Part shown: one piece after another, positions 44,225 to 54,000 of the stretch | Position numbering within the stretch: the stretch's first letter is position 1 | Layout of the letters: every line of letters starts with the position of its first letter | Source of the DNA: Betaproteobacteria bacterium | GTDB taxonomy: Bacteria > Pseudomonadota > Gammaproteobacteria > Burkholderiales > Casimicrobiaceae | Assembly: GCA_013298145.1 (NCBI GenBank) | Contig: JAAFJO010000002.1 | Location: 558,001-622,000 of the forward strand | DNA: 64,000 nucleotides | Reading direction: 5' to 3' | The notes under the pieces: model-generated | The model's input: the letters and a program-made list of their open reading frames with translations, nothing else | What the model was told of the DNA's origin: nothing | Databases searched by the model: none | Translations under genes and position numbers: made by a program

Positions 44225-45331
44225 TTAGCCCGAACGCTCGCGCGAGATTTTCCACTCGCCGTCTTCGCGCACTAGCACGAGCGTTTTTCGTGACTTCGCG
44301 TTGAGTGTGTCGGAGGCATAGTTCTGGCGGAAAACAACGCGTACTTCGTTAGACGACACGATTTGAACTGAAGGCTCGATCACCTCAACGTTGATGCGCT
44401 TTGGTGTCGTCACTCGCTCGCGGCGCGCCGCGGCCCAAGCCGCTCGCGATTGTGACCCTTCGGGATCAAACGATTTTGAGTAGGCCGCGAGATACCCGTC
44501 GGCGTTTCGCGAGGACCACGCGCGCGCCCAACGGGTGACGGCGGCGAGAACGTCTTGTTTCGGATCGGCAGCCGGGATGGTCGTTGTCGCGGGCGCGGGC
44601 GCGGGCGCTGTCGCTGCTGCGGCCGCTGGCGTAGAGGCCGCTGACTTTGCAGTCGGAGCCGGCGCGGCAGGTGGTGTAGCCGCCGGTGGCGTTGAAGCTT
44701 TAGTGGCTGCCGACGCGACGGCAGTTACTGGAGTAGTCGCGGTGGCTACATTTGCCCGTGGGGCCGTCAAAGCGCGGGGAGAAGTAGAGAAAAGGTCTTT
44801 TACAAGATTGAGCTTTGTCGCTGCCGCGTTGTTGCTTTTGTCGAGCTGCAGCGCTTTATCGTAGGCCTGGCTTGCGAGCTTTGCGTAGATATCGCCCAGA
44901 TTTTCGTGCGCCGTGGCGTAGCTAGGATGCGTTTGGATCGCGAGTTCTAGGGCGACCCGCGCCTTTTCAAACTGACCTTTAGAGCTGTAGAGCACCGCTA
45001 AATTGTTGTACGGCTCTGGGAGTTCGGGGAAATCCTCGGTAAGTGACTGAAACGTTGCGATTGCGTCATTCGTCCGCCCGAGCTCCGATTGCGCGAGGCC
45101 CTTGATGAAACGCCCTACCGCGTCCTTGGGTTTTGCGTTCAAGAAACCGTTAGCGCGATCCAGCGCTTGCTGCGCTTGGCCTGCCTTTAATAGTCGGTTG
45201 GCGTCTTGAAGCTCGGCTGGCTGCGCGCTAGTTAACTGCGTAAAACCGAGTAGCGCCAGGCCGAGTACGACTCGCTTCAGCGCCCAAAACGGAGCAGTGG
45301 TTGGGTTAGGTTTGCTTTCGAACATCGGCAT
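44225..45331 (-). CDS. Exported TPR protein with NTF2-like C-terminus
   Basis: 368 residues. Signal peptide ALKRVVLGLALLGFTQLTSA. Three to four TPR units lie between 40 and 165 (ANRLLKAGQAQQALDRANGF, GRTNDAIATFQSLTEDFPEL, YNNLAVLYSSKGQFEKARVA, AHENLGDIYAKLASQAYDKA). A 75-residue Ala/Pro/Thr linker follows. The C-terminal domain is of NTF2 type (WARAWSSRNADGYLAAYSKSF ... LVLVREDGEWKISRE). The same C-terminal design in the adjacent L,D-transpeptidase suggests shared envelope function. It is the first gene of this unit. Confidence 0.88.
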   Translation of the reverse strand: MPMFESKPNPTTAPFWALKRVVLGLALLGFTQLTSAQPAELQDANRLLKAGQAQQALDRANGFLNAKPKDAVGRFIKGLAQSELGRTNDAIATFQSLTEDFPELPEPYNNLAVLYSSKGQFEKARVALELAIQTHPSYATAHENLGDIYAKLASQAYDKALQLDKSNNAAATKLNLVKDLFSTSPRALTAPRANVATATTPVTAVASAATKASTPPAATPPAAPAPTAKSAASTPAAAAATAPAPAPATTTIPAADPKQDVLAAVTRWARAWSSRNADGYLAAYSKSFDPEGSQSRAAWAAARRERVTTPKRINVEVIEPSVQIVSSNEVRVVFRQNYASDTLNAKSRKTLVLVREDGEWKISRERSG

Positions 45332-45429
45332 CTCGTAAATCCTCGGTCACCCTCGATCTCATAGACCTGGGATTCTAGCTTTCGCTCTTAATCGCATTTG
45401 GCGGGATTTTGCGTTCACTCTGTGGCGTC

Positions 45430-46236
45430 TTATGTACCCAATGTAGAGAGCGTGTGATCAATCAACGCGCGAGCAATGGATACCTCGGGCGGCAATTCGG
45501 GAAGTGTCTCGCGATCACACCAGATGGCATCGACAATCTCTGTGCCGTTAGGTTTCAATTCTCCGCTCGCGTATTCAGCGGTGAACGCAATCATCAGGCT
45601 ATGCGGGAACGGCCATGACTGCGATGCGAAGTAACGCAGATTGCGGACTTCGATGCCAACTTCTTCGCGAACTTCCCGATGTACCGCGTCTTCCACGGAT
45701 TCACCCGCTTCGAGGAAGCCCGCCAGCGCACTGTATCTGCCCGGAGGAAAATTCGCGTTACGCGCGAGTAGGATTTGGTTGCCGTGAGTCACCAAACACA
45801 TCATCGCGGGCGAAATTCGCGGATACGATGTGTGCCCGCACGCGGGGCATCGCCTAGCACGCTCGTGCCGCTCGCGCGTGGTCGGCGTGCCGCAGGCGCC
45901 ACAATGCTGGTGTGTTCTATCCCATTCGAGGAGCTGCAATCCGAGGCTTGCGATAGCGACCGAATCGTTATCGAGTTTTCCAAAAAGTGCGCGAAGGCCC
46001 AGACTTTTGTGGTCGTCAGCGAGAATCGCCGCTTCGTCAAATTGTCGAGCGATCCAGGTGGACGATTGCCAAGTTCCGAGCGCTACTTCGCGCGCAGCGA
46101 GGGCGTTACTTACTCGTCCCAACTCGCCAGTCACAGCGCACAACACTAGCCGGTTTGAGATGAAATCAAGGTAGCGCACGGACTGTTGCGTCGATGCATC
46201 AGTCACAGCGGCGAACGATTCGGGGATATGCAGCAT
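45430..46236 (-). CDS. nudC: NADH pyrophosphatase / NAD-cap hydrolase
   Basis: 268 residues. Zinc ribbon CGACGTPT...RRCPACGHTSYPRISP. The Nudix box is GFLEAGESVEDAVHREVREE plus VGI. The NudC-specific SQSWPFPHSLM follows it. It hydrolyses NAD(H) to NMN(H) and AMP and removes NAD caps from RNA 5' ends. The N-terminal domain is shorter than average but present. It is transcribed alone; the next gene on this strand (TPR) starts about 100 bases downstream. Confidence 0.94.
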   Translation of the reverse strand: MLHIPESFAAVTDASTQQSVRYLDFISNRLVLCAVTGELGRVSNALAAREVALGTWQSSTWIARQFDEAAILADDHKSLGLRALFGKLDNDSVAIASLGLQLLEWDRTHQHCGACGTPTTRERHERARRCPACGHTSYPRISPAMMCLVTHGNQILLARNANFPPGRYSALAGFLEAGESVEDAVHREVREEVGIEVRNLRYFASQSWPFPHSLMIAFTAEYASGELKPNGTEIVDAIWCDRETLPELPPEVSIARALIDHTLSTLGT

Positions 46237-46575
46237 TTGGGAAAGTGACGAAATAAGTCAATTTCGTATTAGATAGTACGCGGAAGGGCCCATTTGAGAA
46301 ACGCAATGCCGCTCGACTCGCTCTTTCGACCGCCCATCCGCGTTTACTAGCGCGCAGGGTTAGCAACGGTCACTGAATGCTTGACAAAATTTGTCAGTAA
46401 AGTCTGAACCTATTCCAGGAGCGCTTTACTATCTATGCAAATGTCATAAGCTCTTGATTTATATGGGAAAAAAATCGCGCATAGTTTCGGCGTAGTTGTT
46501 ACACTCGCGGTAACTTTTGTGATCTGTTCGTATAAAACAAGCGGGCAATCGCACTCTCTGGGGTTAGGGATCTAT
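46237..46575. other. Promoter region of the DUF11 genes
   Basis: 339 bases between divergent nudC and the first giant gene, with no gene. It is AT-rich from 46380. It contains the palindrome at 46382-46396, overlapping TTGACA that could be a -35 box. No clear -10 box at proper spacing could be settled by eye. Confidence 0.5.
46382..46396. promoter_or_regulatory. TGACAAA-A-TTTGTCA palindrome upstream of DUF11 genes
   Basis: Perfect 7-base arms with one central base, overlapping TTGACA at 46381-46386. It lies 179 bases before the ATG at 46576 and is a candidate operator or regulated promoter for the surface-protein pair. Confidence 0.45.
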
Positions 46576-49500
46576 ATGGCGACAGTGCGTTTTGGTGGCG
46601 CGGTGAAGACTTTTTTCAACCGCGCATTTCGTTGTGTGCTTCCAGTCATCGGCTTGGCGGCTTTTGACGTGTCAGCACAGGTGTGCGGCGTACCGGGATC
46701 GAGCGGCACCGGAACGATTTCTGGCATCGTCAACACGTATTACGAGCCCACCGGAAACAGTGCGCAAGGCACTTCCGCTGTCACGATCAACACTGCGGCG
46801 GCCAGTATTCGTGGTGCCGGCGCCACCCCGACCGTTGGCGCACTTGTACTGATTGTGCAGATGCAGGGCGCGACGATCGATTTCAACAACGACACACGAT
46901 ACGGCGACGGCGCTGGTACTGCAGCGGAAATTACCGGAACGAGCGCGGCAACGGGCGCGCAGGTAGCGCGCGGCGTGACCGGCACCCCACTCGCCGGTAC
47001 CTACGAGTTTGCACGTGTCTCCGCCTACAACGGTACGACGGGCGTGATTTCACTGGCCAACGCGCTCACGAACTCCTACCAACGCAGCGATCCGACAGCT
47101 ACAGTGGGGCGGTATCGTTACCAAGTGGTTTTGGTCCCGCAGTATGCGTCAGCGACGATCGCATCGGCCACGCCGGTTACCGGCGCCACTTGGAACGGAG
47201 AAACCGGCGGCGTGGTAGCAATCGATGTCTCAGGCCTCACGACCTTTACTGGGACAGGAACTCACATTAATGCATCGGCGATTGGATTCCGCGGCGGTTA
47301 CGGGGACAATGGCGGAACGGTTGACGGATCCACACAATATGTGGCGGCGGCAGGTGCCATCGGCTCCACTACCGACACAACGAAAGGCGAAGGTATCGCG
47401 GGTACGCCGCGTCATGTTTGGGACGGAACCGCGTCCGTTGTGGTTTCCGCCACGCAAGGCTATCCGGGGGGCGACTACGGCCGCGGTGCTCCGGGCAACG
47501 CGGGTGGCGGTGGTATCGGCCACAACTCCGGAGGCGGTGGCGGTGCCAACGGCGGTATCGGTGGGCGTGGTGGCGCTACTTATTCGGGTGAGACAGGCAC
47601 GACCTTTATAGTCAGTGCCGCGAACGGGGGAGTCGGAAATTCGCGAGATGTTGGCGGGTTTGGTGGCGCGCCGTTCACGACCGCTGGCCGCATGATCATG
47701 GGTGGCGGCGGTGGTGCAGGTGACGCAAACGGCGGTGGACTAGAGCCCGCAGAAGAAGGCCCTGGCGGTGTAGGCGGCGGCATTATTTTCTTCAGCTCGG
47801 GGAGCGTCGCGGCTGGGCAGAATGGCAACTTCGTTGCCAATGGCGGCAATGGCGTCGACGCTGATGCAGAAGGCACCGGCGGTGGCGGCGCGGGTGGCTC
47901 CGTCATTTTGCGCGTTGGGACCGCTGCGCACACAGCACGTATCAACGCTACTGCTCTGGGCGGAAACGGCGGTAACTTCAATTTCAACGGTACGAACACG
48001 ACAGGTCACTGCGGTAGCGCAGGCGGCGGCGGTTCGGGAGGTGTGATTCGATACCTTGGTGCTACCGCCCCTGCAAGCGCTCTACTCACCGGCGGTACGC
48101 GCGGCAACCACATCGACGGCGGCGCTTGTCTCGGTACCAACGGAGACGGAGGGCTGTCAGCGGTCCTTACTTCTCAACCCCCAGGGAATCCAGGGTTTGA
48201 TTGTTTACCCGTTGTGAGCGTGGCCAAAAGTGATCCTGCCATTGTGACAGTCGCCGGTAACCAACTGCGCGCAACGTACACAGTTACAGTTCAAAACACG
48301 GGTGGCTCGGCGGGTACCTACACCCTAAGTGACACTCCAGCGTTCCCGACCACTGGGATAGCGCTCAATTCAATCAACGCAACTACAGTCGGCGGAGCGC
48401 TCGCTGCACCCGCATTCCCGCGTGCTAATCCGACGAACAACACGGCCCAGCAAATTAGCACTACGGCATTAGCGATTGCCGCGGGCGCCACACACACGTA
48501 CACGATTGAAATCACGTTTACCGTCGCCGGAAACGCAACGAACCTCACGTGTTCTGGCGCTACGCCTAATAATGGTGCGTTCAATACCGCCGCGATCACA
48601 GGTTCGTCCACAAGCAGTGATCCTGGTTGCTCCGACATCCCGGCCCAGCTTCCGAGTCTCCAATTGGCGAAGACTTCGTCGTCTGCGACGTTTAGTGTTG
48701 GGGTAGCGGCGAGCTACACGTTGACGCTGACCAATACGGGGACGGCGGCGACGACGGCGGTGTCGACGATTGTGGATGTGATTCCTGCGAGTTTGACGAT
48801 TGGTACGTTGCCTGCGGGGTGTACGGCGTCGGGCCAGACGGTGACCTGTACGGTGGCGGCGGGGCTTGCGGCGGCGCCTGGGCCTGGTAATACGGCCTCG
48901 TTCACGATACCGGTGACGCCGACGGCGGCGGCGGTGCCGAGTGTGATCAATACGGCGAGTGTTCGTGGGGGTGGGGATCCTGGGTGTCCGACGGGCACGG
49001 GGACGCTGCCTGCGCGTTGTAATCCATCGATTACGACGACGGTGAACAGTCCTGCGTTGACGATTACGAAGAGTGCCTCTGCGGCGAGTTTCGTGGTGGG
49101 GACGGCGGCGAGCTACACCTTGAGTGTTCAGAACACGGGGACTCAGGCGACGACGGCTGCGGCCACGGTGAGTGACACGATTCCTGCGGGTTTGACGATT
49201 GGTACGCTGCCTGCGGGGTGTACGGCGTCGGGCCAGGTGGTCACCTGTACGATTGCTTCGGGGTTGGCGGTGAATGCCACGACGGCGTTCATCATTCCTG
49301 TGACGCCGACGGCCTCGGCGGCCAATCCGGTGGTGAACACGGCCACGGTGAGTGGTGGGGGCGATCCTGGGTGTTCGCAAGCCACGCCGCCTGCGCGTTG
49401 TTCGAGCACGACCAACACGCCGTTGAATTCGCCGGCGTTGAGTTTGGCGAAGACTTCGTCGTCTGCGACGTTTAGTGTTGGGGTAGCGGCGAGCTACACG

Positions 49501-51075
49501 TTGACGCTGACCAATACGGGGACGGCGGCGACGACGGCGGTGTCGACGATTGTGGATGTGATTCCTGCGAGTTTGACGATTGGTACGTTGCCTGCGGGGT
49601 GTACGGCGTCGGGCCAGACGGTGACCTGTACGGTGGCGGCGGGGCTTGCGGCGGCGCCTGGGCCTGGTAATACGGCCTCGTTCACGATACCGGTGACGCC
49701 GACGGCGGCGGCGGTGCCGAGTGTGATCAATACGGCGAGTGTTCGTGGGGGTGGGGATCCTGGGTGTCCGACGGGCACGGGGACGCTGCCTGCGCGTTGT
49801 AATCCATCGATTACGACGACGGTGAACAGTCCTGCGTTGACGATTACGAAGAGTGCCTCTGCGGCGAGTTTCGTGGTGGGGACGGCGGCGAGCTACACCT
49901 TGAGTGTTCAGAACACGGGGACTCAGGCGACGACGGCTGCGGCCACGGTGAGTGACACGATTCCTGCGGGTTTGACGATTGGTACGCTGCCTGCGGGGTG
50001 TACGGCGTCGGGCCAGGTGGTCACCTGTACGATTGCTTCGGGGTTGGCGGTGAATGCCACGACGGCGTTCATCATTCCTGTGACGCCGACGGCCTCGGCG
50101 GCCAATCCGGTGGTGAACACGGCCACGGTGAGTGGTGGGGGCGATCCTGGGTGTTCGCAAGCCACGCCGCCTGCGCGTTGTTCGAGCACGACCAACACGC
50201 CGTTGAATTCGCCGGCGCTCACGCTGACCAAGAGTGCGAGCGTTGCAAGCGCAGCACAGAACGCCTCGTTTACGTTTACCGTCCAAGTTGCCAACGCAGG
50301 CTCGGCGGCTAGCACCAACCCGACCACGATTGTTGACACGATTCCGACGGGGGTGACGGTGACGGCCATCGCGAACGGCACGGGCTTTACTTGTACCCCG
50401 AGTTCAGCGTTCCCGTTGGTGGGAAATGGCACGACGAGCACGGTGAGCTGTGTGTCGACGGCGGGTGTTGCGGCGGGTGCGGTGAATGCGACCGTGGTGA
50501 CCTTGACGGTGACCAAGACCGGTACGACGAGTGTGACCAATACAGCCAGCGCGACGACCGGTGATCCAGGGTGCGTAGCACCGCTGCCGACGCGTTGTAC
50601 GGGCACCTCGACGGTGACCAACGCAACGCCACCTGACCTCAACCCAACGTTCACGTTCGGCAGCACGTCGTTCGTCGTCGGTCAGACACGTGAGTTCATC
50701 ATAAACATTCGCGACATAAATTTGGTCGGTACGACCGGAACCGTCCAGTTCTTTGTGCCTCAGCCCAACGGGGTCGCGTTCGACGACTACACGTTTGACG
50801 GTAACGCGACCAATGCGGTGTTGCTCTCAGGCAGCCCGGCAGTGAACAACGTTGATTGGACCGCTGCACCTTCGGGCACCGGGTTGTTGTTCGAGTTAAG
50901 ACCTGGTTTGAGTATCGGTGCAGCGCAGAACTATCTGAGCCGAATCGTAATTCGCGCAACCGCTCGGGATGCGGGGGGCAAGGGGGCTATCACCGCCAAC
51001 ATTGTTTCAAATTCGGGCGGTGAAGTACGCATAGACAACAACGTTGTTGTGCTTCTCACGTCGGTACAACGTTAA
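46576..51075 (+). CDS. Giant exported DUF11-repeat protein, first of pair
   Basis: 1499 residues from the ATG at 46576, preceded by AGGGA. A signal peptide is visible (FRCVLPVIGLAAFDVSAQ). Residues about 40-540 form a Gly-rich beta domain with runs such as GGGGIGHNSGGGGGANGGIG. From 545 on there are DUF11-type Ig-like units, each with a SYTLTLTNTGT start, TLPAGCTASGQ-VTCT and GGGDPGC end. Four of these lie in two identical 260-residue blocks. The C-terminus (FVVGQTREFIINIRDINLVG on) is a different beta domain without sorting signal. It is probably a surface or matrix protein. It is followed after 17 bases by a second DUF11 gene and both should be one operon. Confidence 0.88.
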   Translation: MATVRFGGAVKTFFNRAFRCVLPVIGLAAFDVSAQVCGVPGSSGTGTISGIVNTYYEPTGNSAQGTSAVTINTAAASIRGAGATPTVGALVLIVQMQGATIDFNNDTRYGDGAGTAAEITGTSAATGAQVARGVTGTPLAGTYEFARVSAYNGTTGVISLANALTNSYQRSDPTATVGRYRYQVVLVPQYASATIASATPVTGATWNGETGGVVAIDVSGLTTFTGTGTHINASAIGFRGGYGDNGGTVDGSTQYVAAAGAIGSTTDTTKGEGIAGTPRHVWDGTASVVVSATQGYPGGDYGRGAPGNAGGGGIGHNSGGGGGANGGIGGRGGATYSGETGTTFIVSAANGGVGNSRDVGGFGGAPFTTAGRMIMGGGGGAGDANGGGLEPAEEGPGGVGGGIIFFSSGSVAAGQNGNFVANGGNGVDADAEGTGGGGAGGSVILRVGTAAHTARINATALGGNGGNFNFNGTNTTGHCGSAGGGGSGGVIRYLGATAPASALLTGGTRGNHIDGGACLGTNGDGGLSAVLTSQPPGNPGFDCLPVVSVAKSDPAIVTVAGNQLRATYTVTVQNTGGSAGTYTLSDTPAFPTTGIALNSINATTVGGALAAPAFPRANPTNNTAQQISTTALAIAAGATHTYTIEITFTVAGNATNLTCSGATPNNGAFNTAAITGSSTSSDPGCSDIPAQLPSLQLAKTSSSATFSVGVAASYTLTLTNTGTAATTAVSTIVDVIPASLTIGTLPAGCTASGQTVTCTVAAGLAAAPGPGNTASFTIPVTPTAAAVPSVINTASVRGGGDPGCPTGTGTLPARCNPSITTTVNSPALTITKSASAASFVVGTAASYTLSVQNTGTQATTAAATVSDTIPAGLTIGTLPAGCTASGQVVTCTIASGLAVNATTAFIIPVTPTASAANPVVNTATVSGGGDPGCSQATPPARCSSTTNTPLNSPALSLAKTSSSATFSVGVAASYTLTLTNTGTAATTAVSTIVDVIPASLTIGTLPAGCTASGQTVTCTVAAGLAAAPGPGNTASFTIPVTPTAAAVPSVINTASVRGGGDPGCPTGTGTLPARCNPSITTTVNSPALTITKSASAASFVVGTAASYTLSVQNTGTQATTAAATVSDTIPAGLTIGTLPAGCTASGQVVTCTIASGLAVNATTAFIIPVTPTASAANPVVNTATVSGGGDPGCSQATPPARCSSTTNTPLNSPALTLTKSASVASAAQNASFTFTVQVANAGSAASTNPTTIVDTIPTGVTVTAIANGTGFTCTPSSAFPLVGNGTTSTVSCVSTAGVAAGAVNATVVTLTVTKTGTTSVTNTASATTGDPGCVAPLPTRCTGTSTVTNATPPDLNPTFTFGSTSFVVGQTREFIINIRDINLVGTTGTVQFFVPQPNGVAFDDYTFDGNATNAVLLSGSPAVNNVDWTAAPSGTGLLFELRPGLSIGAAQNYLSRIVIRATARDAGGKGAITANIVSNSGGEVRIDNNVVVLLTSVQR
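48664..50218 (+). repeat. 775-base perfect direct repeat inside DUF11 gene
   Basis: 48664-49438 and 49444-50218 are identical base for base (period 780, i.e. 260 codons). Each holds two DUF11 units. The repeated DNA uses ACG, GCG, GTG and TTG/AGT far more than the flanking parts of the same gene and is G-rich on the coding strand. Confidence 0.97.
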
Positions 51076-51092
51076 GCAGATCGGTACGAACC

Positions 51093-54000
51093 ATGTTGAC
51101 CATTAAAAATTTCACATTCAACATTACGGAATCGTGCTGCAGTTTGCTCGCGCGATCTGCTGGGATTGCTGCGATTGCGCTCGCGTTTGTGTTGAGTCCG
51201 GGCGCGGCGCGCGCTCAGTCGGCAGATCCGGCTCTATCGACTGCTGCCTTTTTTCCGATTCGCACGGTGATAGGTACCACCTCTGAGCTGCGCTTCACGT
51301 TTTCCAATTCGGGGTCCACAGCAATTCCAGTCGGATCGGTGGAGCTTGCGATTTGTCCTGCGTTTAACTTCTACACCTCAGCTGGTGCTCCTGTTGGTGC
51401 GTTTGCTTCGGCATTCACGTGGACCGCTCCTGGCCCTGGCGATGACGACTGTTGGAGGGGTATCAACAACGTCTCAATTGCGCCATTTGGCGGCGGTCAA
51501 ATTCGCCTGACCTACAACGCGAACGCTTTGACGTCAGGTCCCGAAATAACAAACATCAACGTCCAGATCATTAGCAGTTTTCTATCGTTCCAAAACACCA
51601 CTGGTAACGACAATCTGCAGCCCGAACTCGAGATCACCGAGTTACCTGAATTAGTTGTCGCCAAGACAGCCAGCGTTGCGGTAGCTGGGGCAGGTACAAA
51701 CTTTACCTACACGCTGCGCGTGAGCAACAACGGTTCCGGACCTTCGCTCCCCAATACTGTAGTCACTGACACACTGCCCGCCGGCATTACAGTCACTGGG
51801 GTTACGCCTGGCACCGGTTGGGTTTGTACTCCCGCAGCACCTATTGTGGGGCCAGCCACACTGAGCTGCAACAGGGCGGCAGGTGTTAACGCAGGGATTG
51901 CGAATCAGCTTGTCGCTACTCTTAGCGTGACCAAGTCTGCGGGAGGCGATGTTACAAACACTGCTACTGTTACCAGTGGCGACCCTGTCTGCGTAAGCCC
52001 ACTTCCCGCACGATGCACGTCGTCGGTCGTCGTAACGGAGCCGCCAACCAATGCGGACATGAGTGTTTCGATCACGGGTCTGCCGACGAGTGCGGGGCCG
52101 GGTTCGGTGCTCACTGGCACGCTGACTTGCACGAATGCGGCGGGTGGAGCGGCGGCGACGACGCCGACGTGTGCGGCAGCGGCGGGTACGCCTGCGGGTG
52201 CAACGGTTGTAGTGGGTGTGTGTACGCCAGCGTTGCCTGTGGCGAGTCTTGCGGCGGGTGGCACGATTAGCTGTCCGCTCACGGTGACGATGCCGGGTAC
52301 GGCCGGTGGTGGGGACACCACGCAGACGAGCGTGGGTGTCAACGGCACGACGGGTGCGGCCAACGACAACAACACGGCGAATAACGCGACGAGTGCTGCG
52401 ATCAACGTGATTGATGCGTTGGCTGACAGTGGCAGCACGCCGTTTGGTACGGCCACGACGGTCAATGTGCTGGGCAACGACACCAACGGTGGCGTGGGTG
52501 CGACGACGGCCAATGTGACGATCACGCAGACGGTTGCGCCGACGGCGGGTTCGACGTTTGATCCGGTGACGGGCAACTTCACGGTGCCGAGCACTGCGGT
52601 GCCTGGCACCTACACGGTGAGCTATCAGATCTGTGCGAACCCGGCGGTGACGCCAGCGGCGTGTGACACGGCGACGGCCACGATTGTGGTGGGTCCGGCG
52701 GCGGACATGAGTGTTTCGATCACGGGTCTGCCGACGAGTGCGGGGCCGGGTTCGGTGCTCACTGGCACGCTGACTTGCACGAATGCGGCGGGTGGAGCGG
52801 CGGCGACGACGCCGACGTGTGCGGCAGCGGCGGGTACGCCTGCGGGTGCAACGGTTGTAGTGGGTGTGTGTACGCCAGCGTTGCCTGTGGCGAGTCTTGC
52901 GGCGGGTGGCACGATTAGCTGTCCGCTCACGGTGACGATGCCGGGTACGGCCGGTGGTGGGGACACCACGCAGACGAGCGTGGGTGTCAACGGCACGACG
53001 GGTGCGGCCAACGACAACAACACGGCGAATAACAGCACCACGGGCAGTGTGGCGATCATTGACGCGTTGAACGACGCCGGAAGCGTAGGCTCTGTTGCTG
53101 GCGGTCTCGTCGCGATCCTTGCCAACGATCAATTCGGCGCAACAGTCGGACCGACTGTTGGAGCCAACGGAATCAAGCCTCCTACGATCGTGGTTGGTCC
53201 GAATACGACGCTGCTCACAGCCACTATTGATGCTGCTACGAACCAGATTCGCGTTCCAGCAGGCACGCCACCTGGCACTTACACCGTTGAGTACGAAATC
53301 TGTTCGGATCCCGACACAACGCCTCTTGCTTGTGACCGTGCGATTGCGAGTGTTACGGTAGCTAACACGACGGTTGATGTTGTAAGTGCTGTTACAGCGC
53401 CTGCATTGATTGGCCCGGGACAGTCCGCGATCGGTGAGGTTGTGTGTACTAACAACGGTGCAATCGCGGCTACTGCAGTGTTCTGCACGGCGACGACCGT
53501 AACGCCAGGCGCGATCGTAAGTGTCGGTGTATGCACGCCGAGCGCCGGCAGCACTGCCGCCAGCTTGTTGCCCGGCGGAACACTGACGTGCGCGTTGAGC
53601 GTAACAGCGCCCGGCGTCCGTGGCGGGGCTGATGAACCCGCGACGATTCTTGTCATCGATGGGAACACGACGGCAACGAACGAGTCGCCAGGTAGCACGA
53701 ACAACAATACGAGCACCGGGACTCTCGCAATCGTTGACGCAATCAATGACGCCGCGACGGTCGGCTCGGTGGCTGGCGGAACCGTGATTATTCTTGCGAA
53801 TGATCGACTCGGTAGCGCGGTGAGCGCACCGGTAATCGGCATGGGCGGAATCCTTGCTCCTACCATTGTCGCTGGCGCGAACACGACCCTACCGGGCGCA
53901 ACAATCGTGGCGGGTGCGATCAACGTTCCGGCAGGGACGGCACCGGGCAGCTACACCGTGGAGTACGAGATCTGCTCGCAGTCAGTCTCTGCCGCATGTG

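Noticed and set aside
48469..50286. 605-residue open frame on the minus strand, very rich in Arg
   Set aside because: It is the mirror of the GC-rich DUF11 repeats. Composition (RRR, HRR runs) and repeat period follow the sense gene exactly, and there is no ribosome binding site.
51651..53132. 493-residue Arg/Thr/His-rich frame on the minus strand
   Set aside because: Shadow of the second DUF11 gene with the same repeat period; no protein-like motifs.
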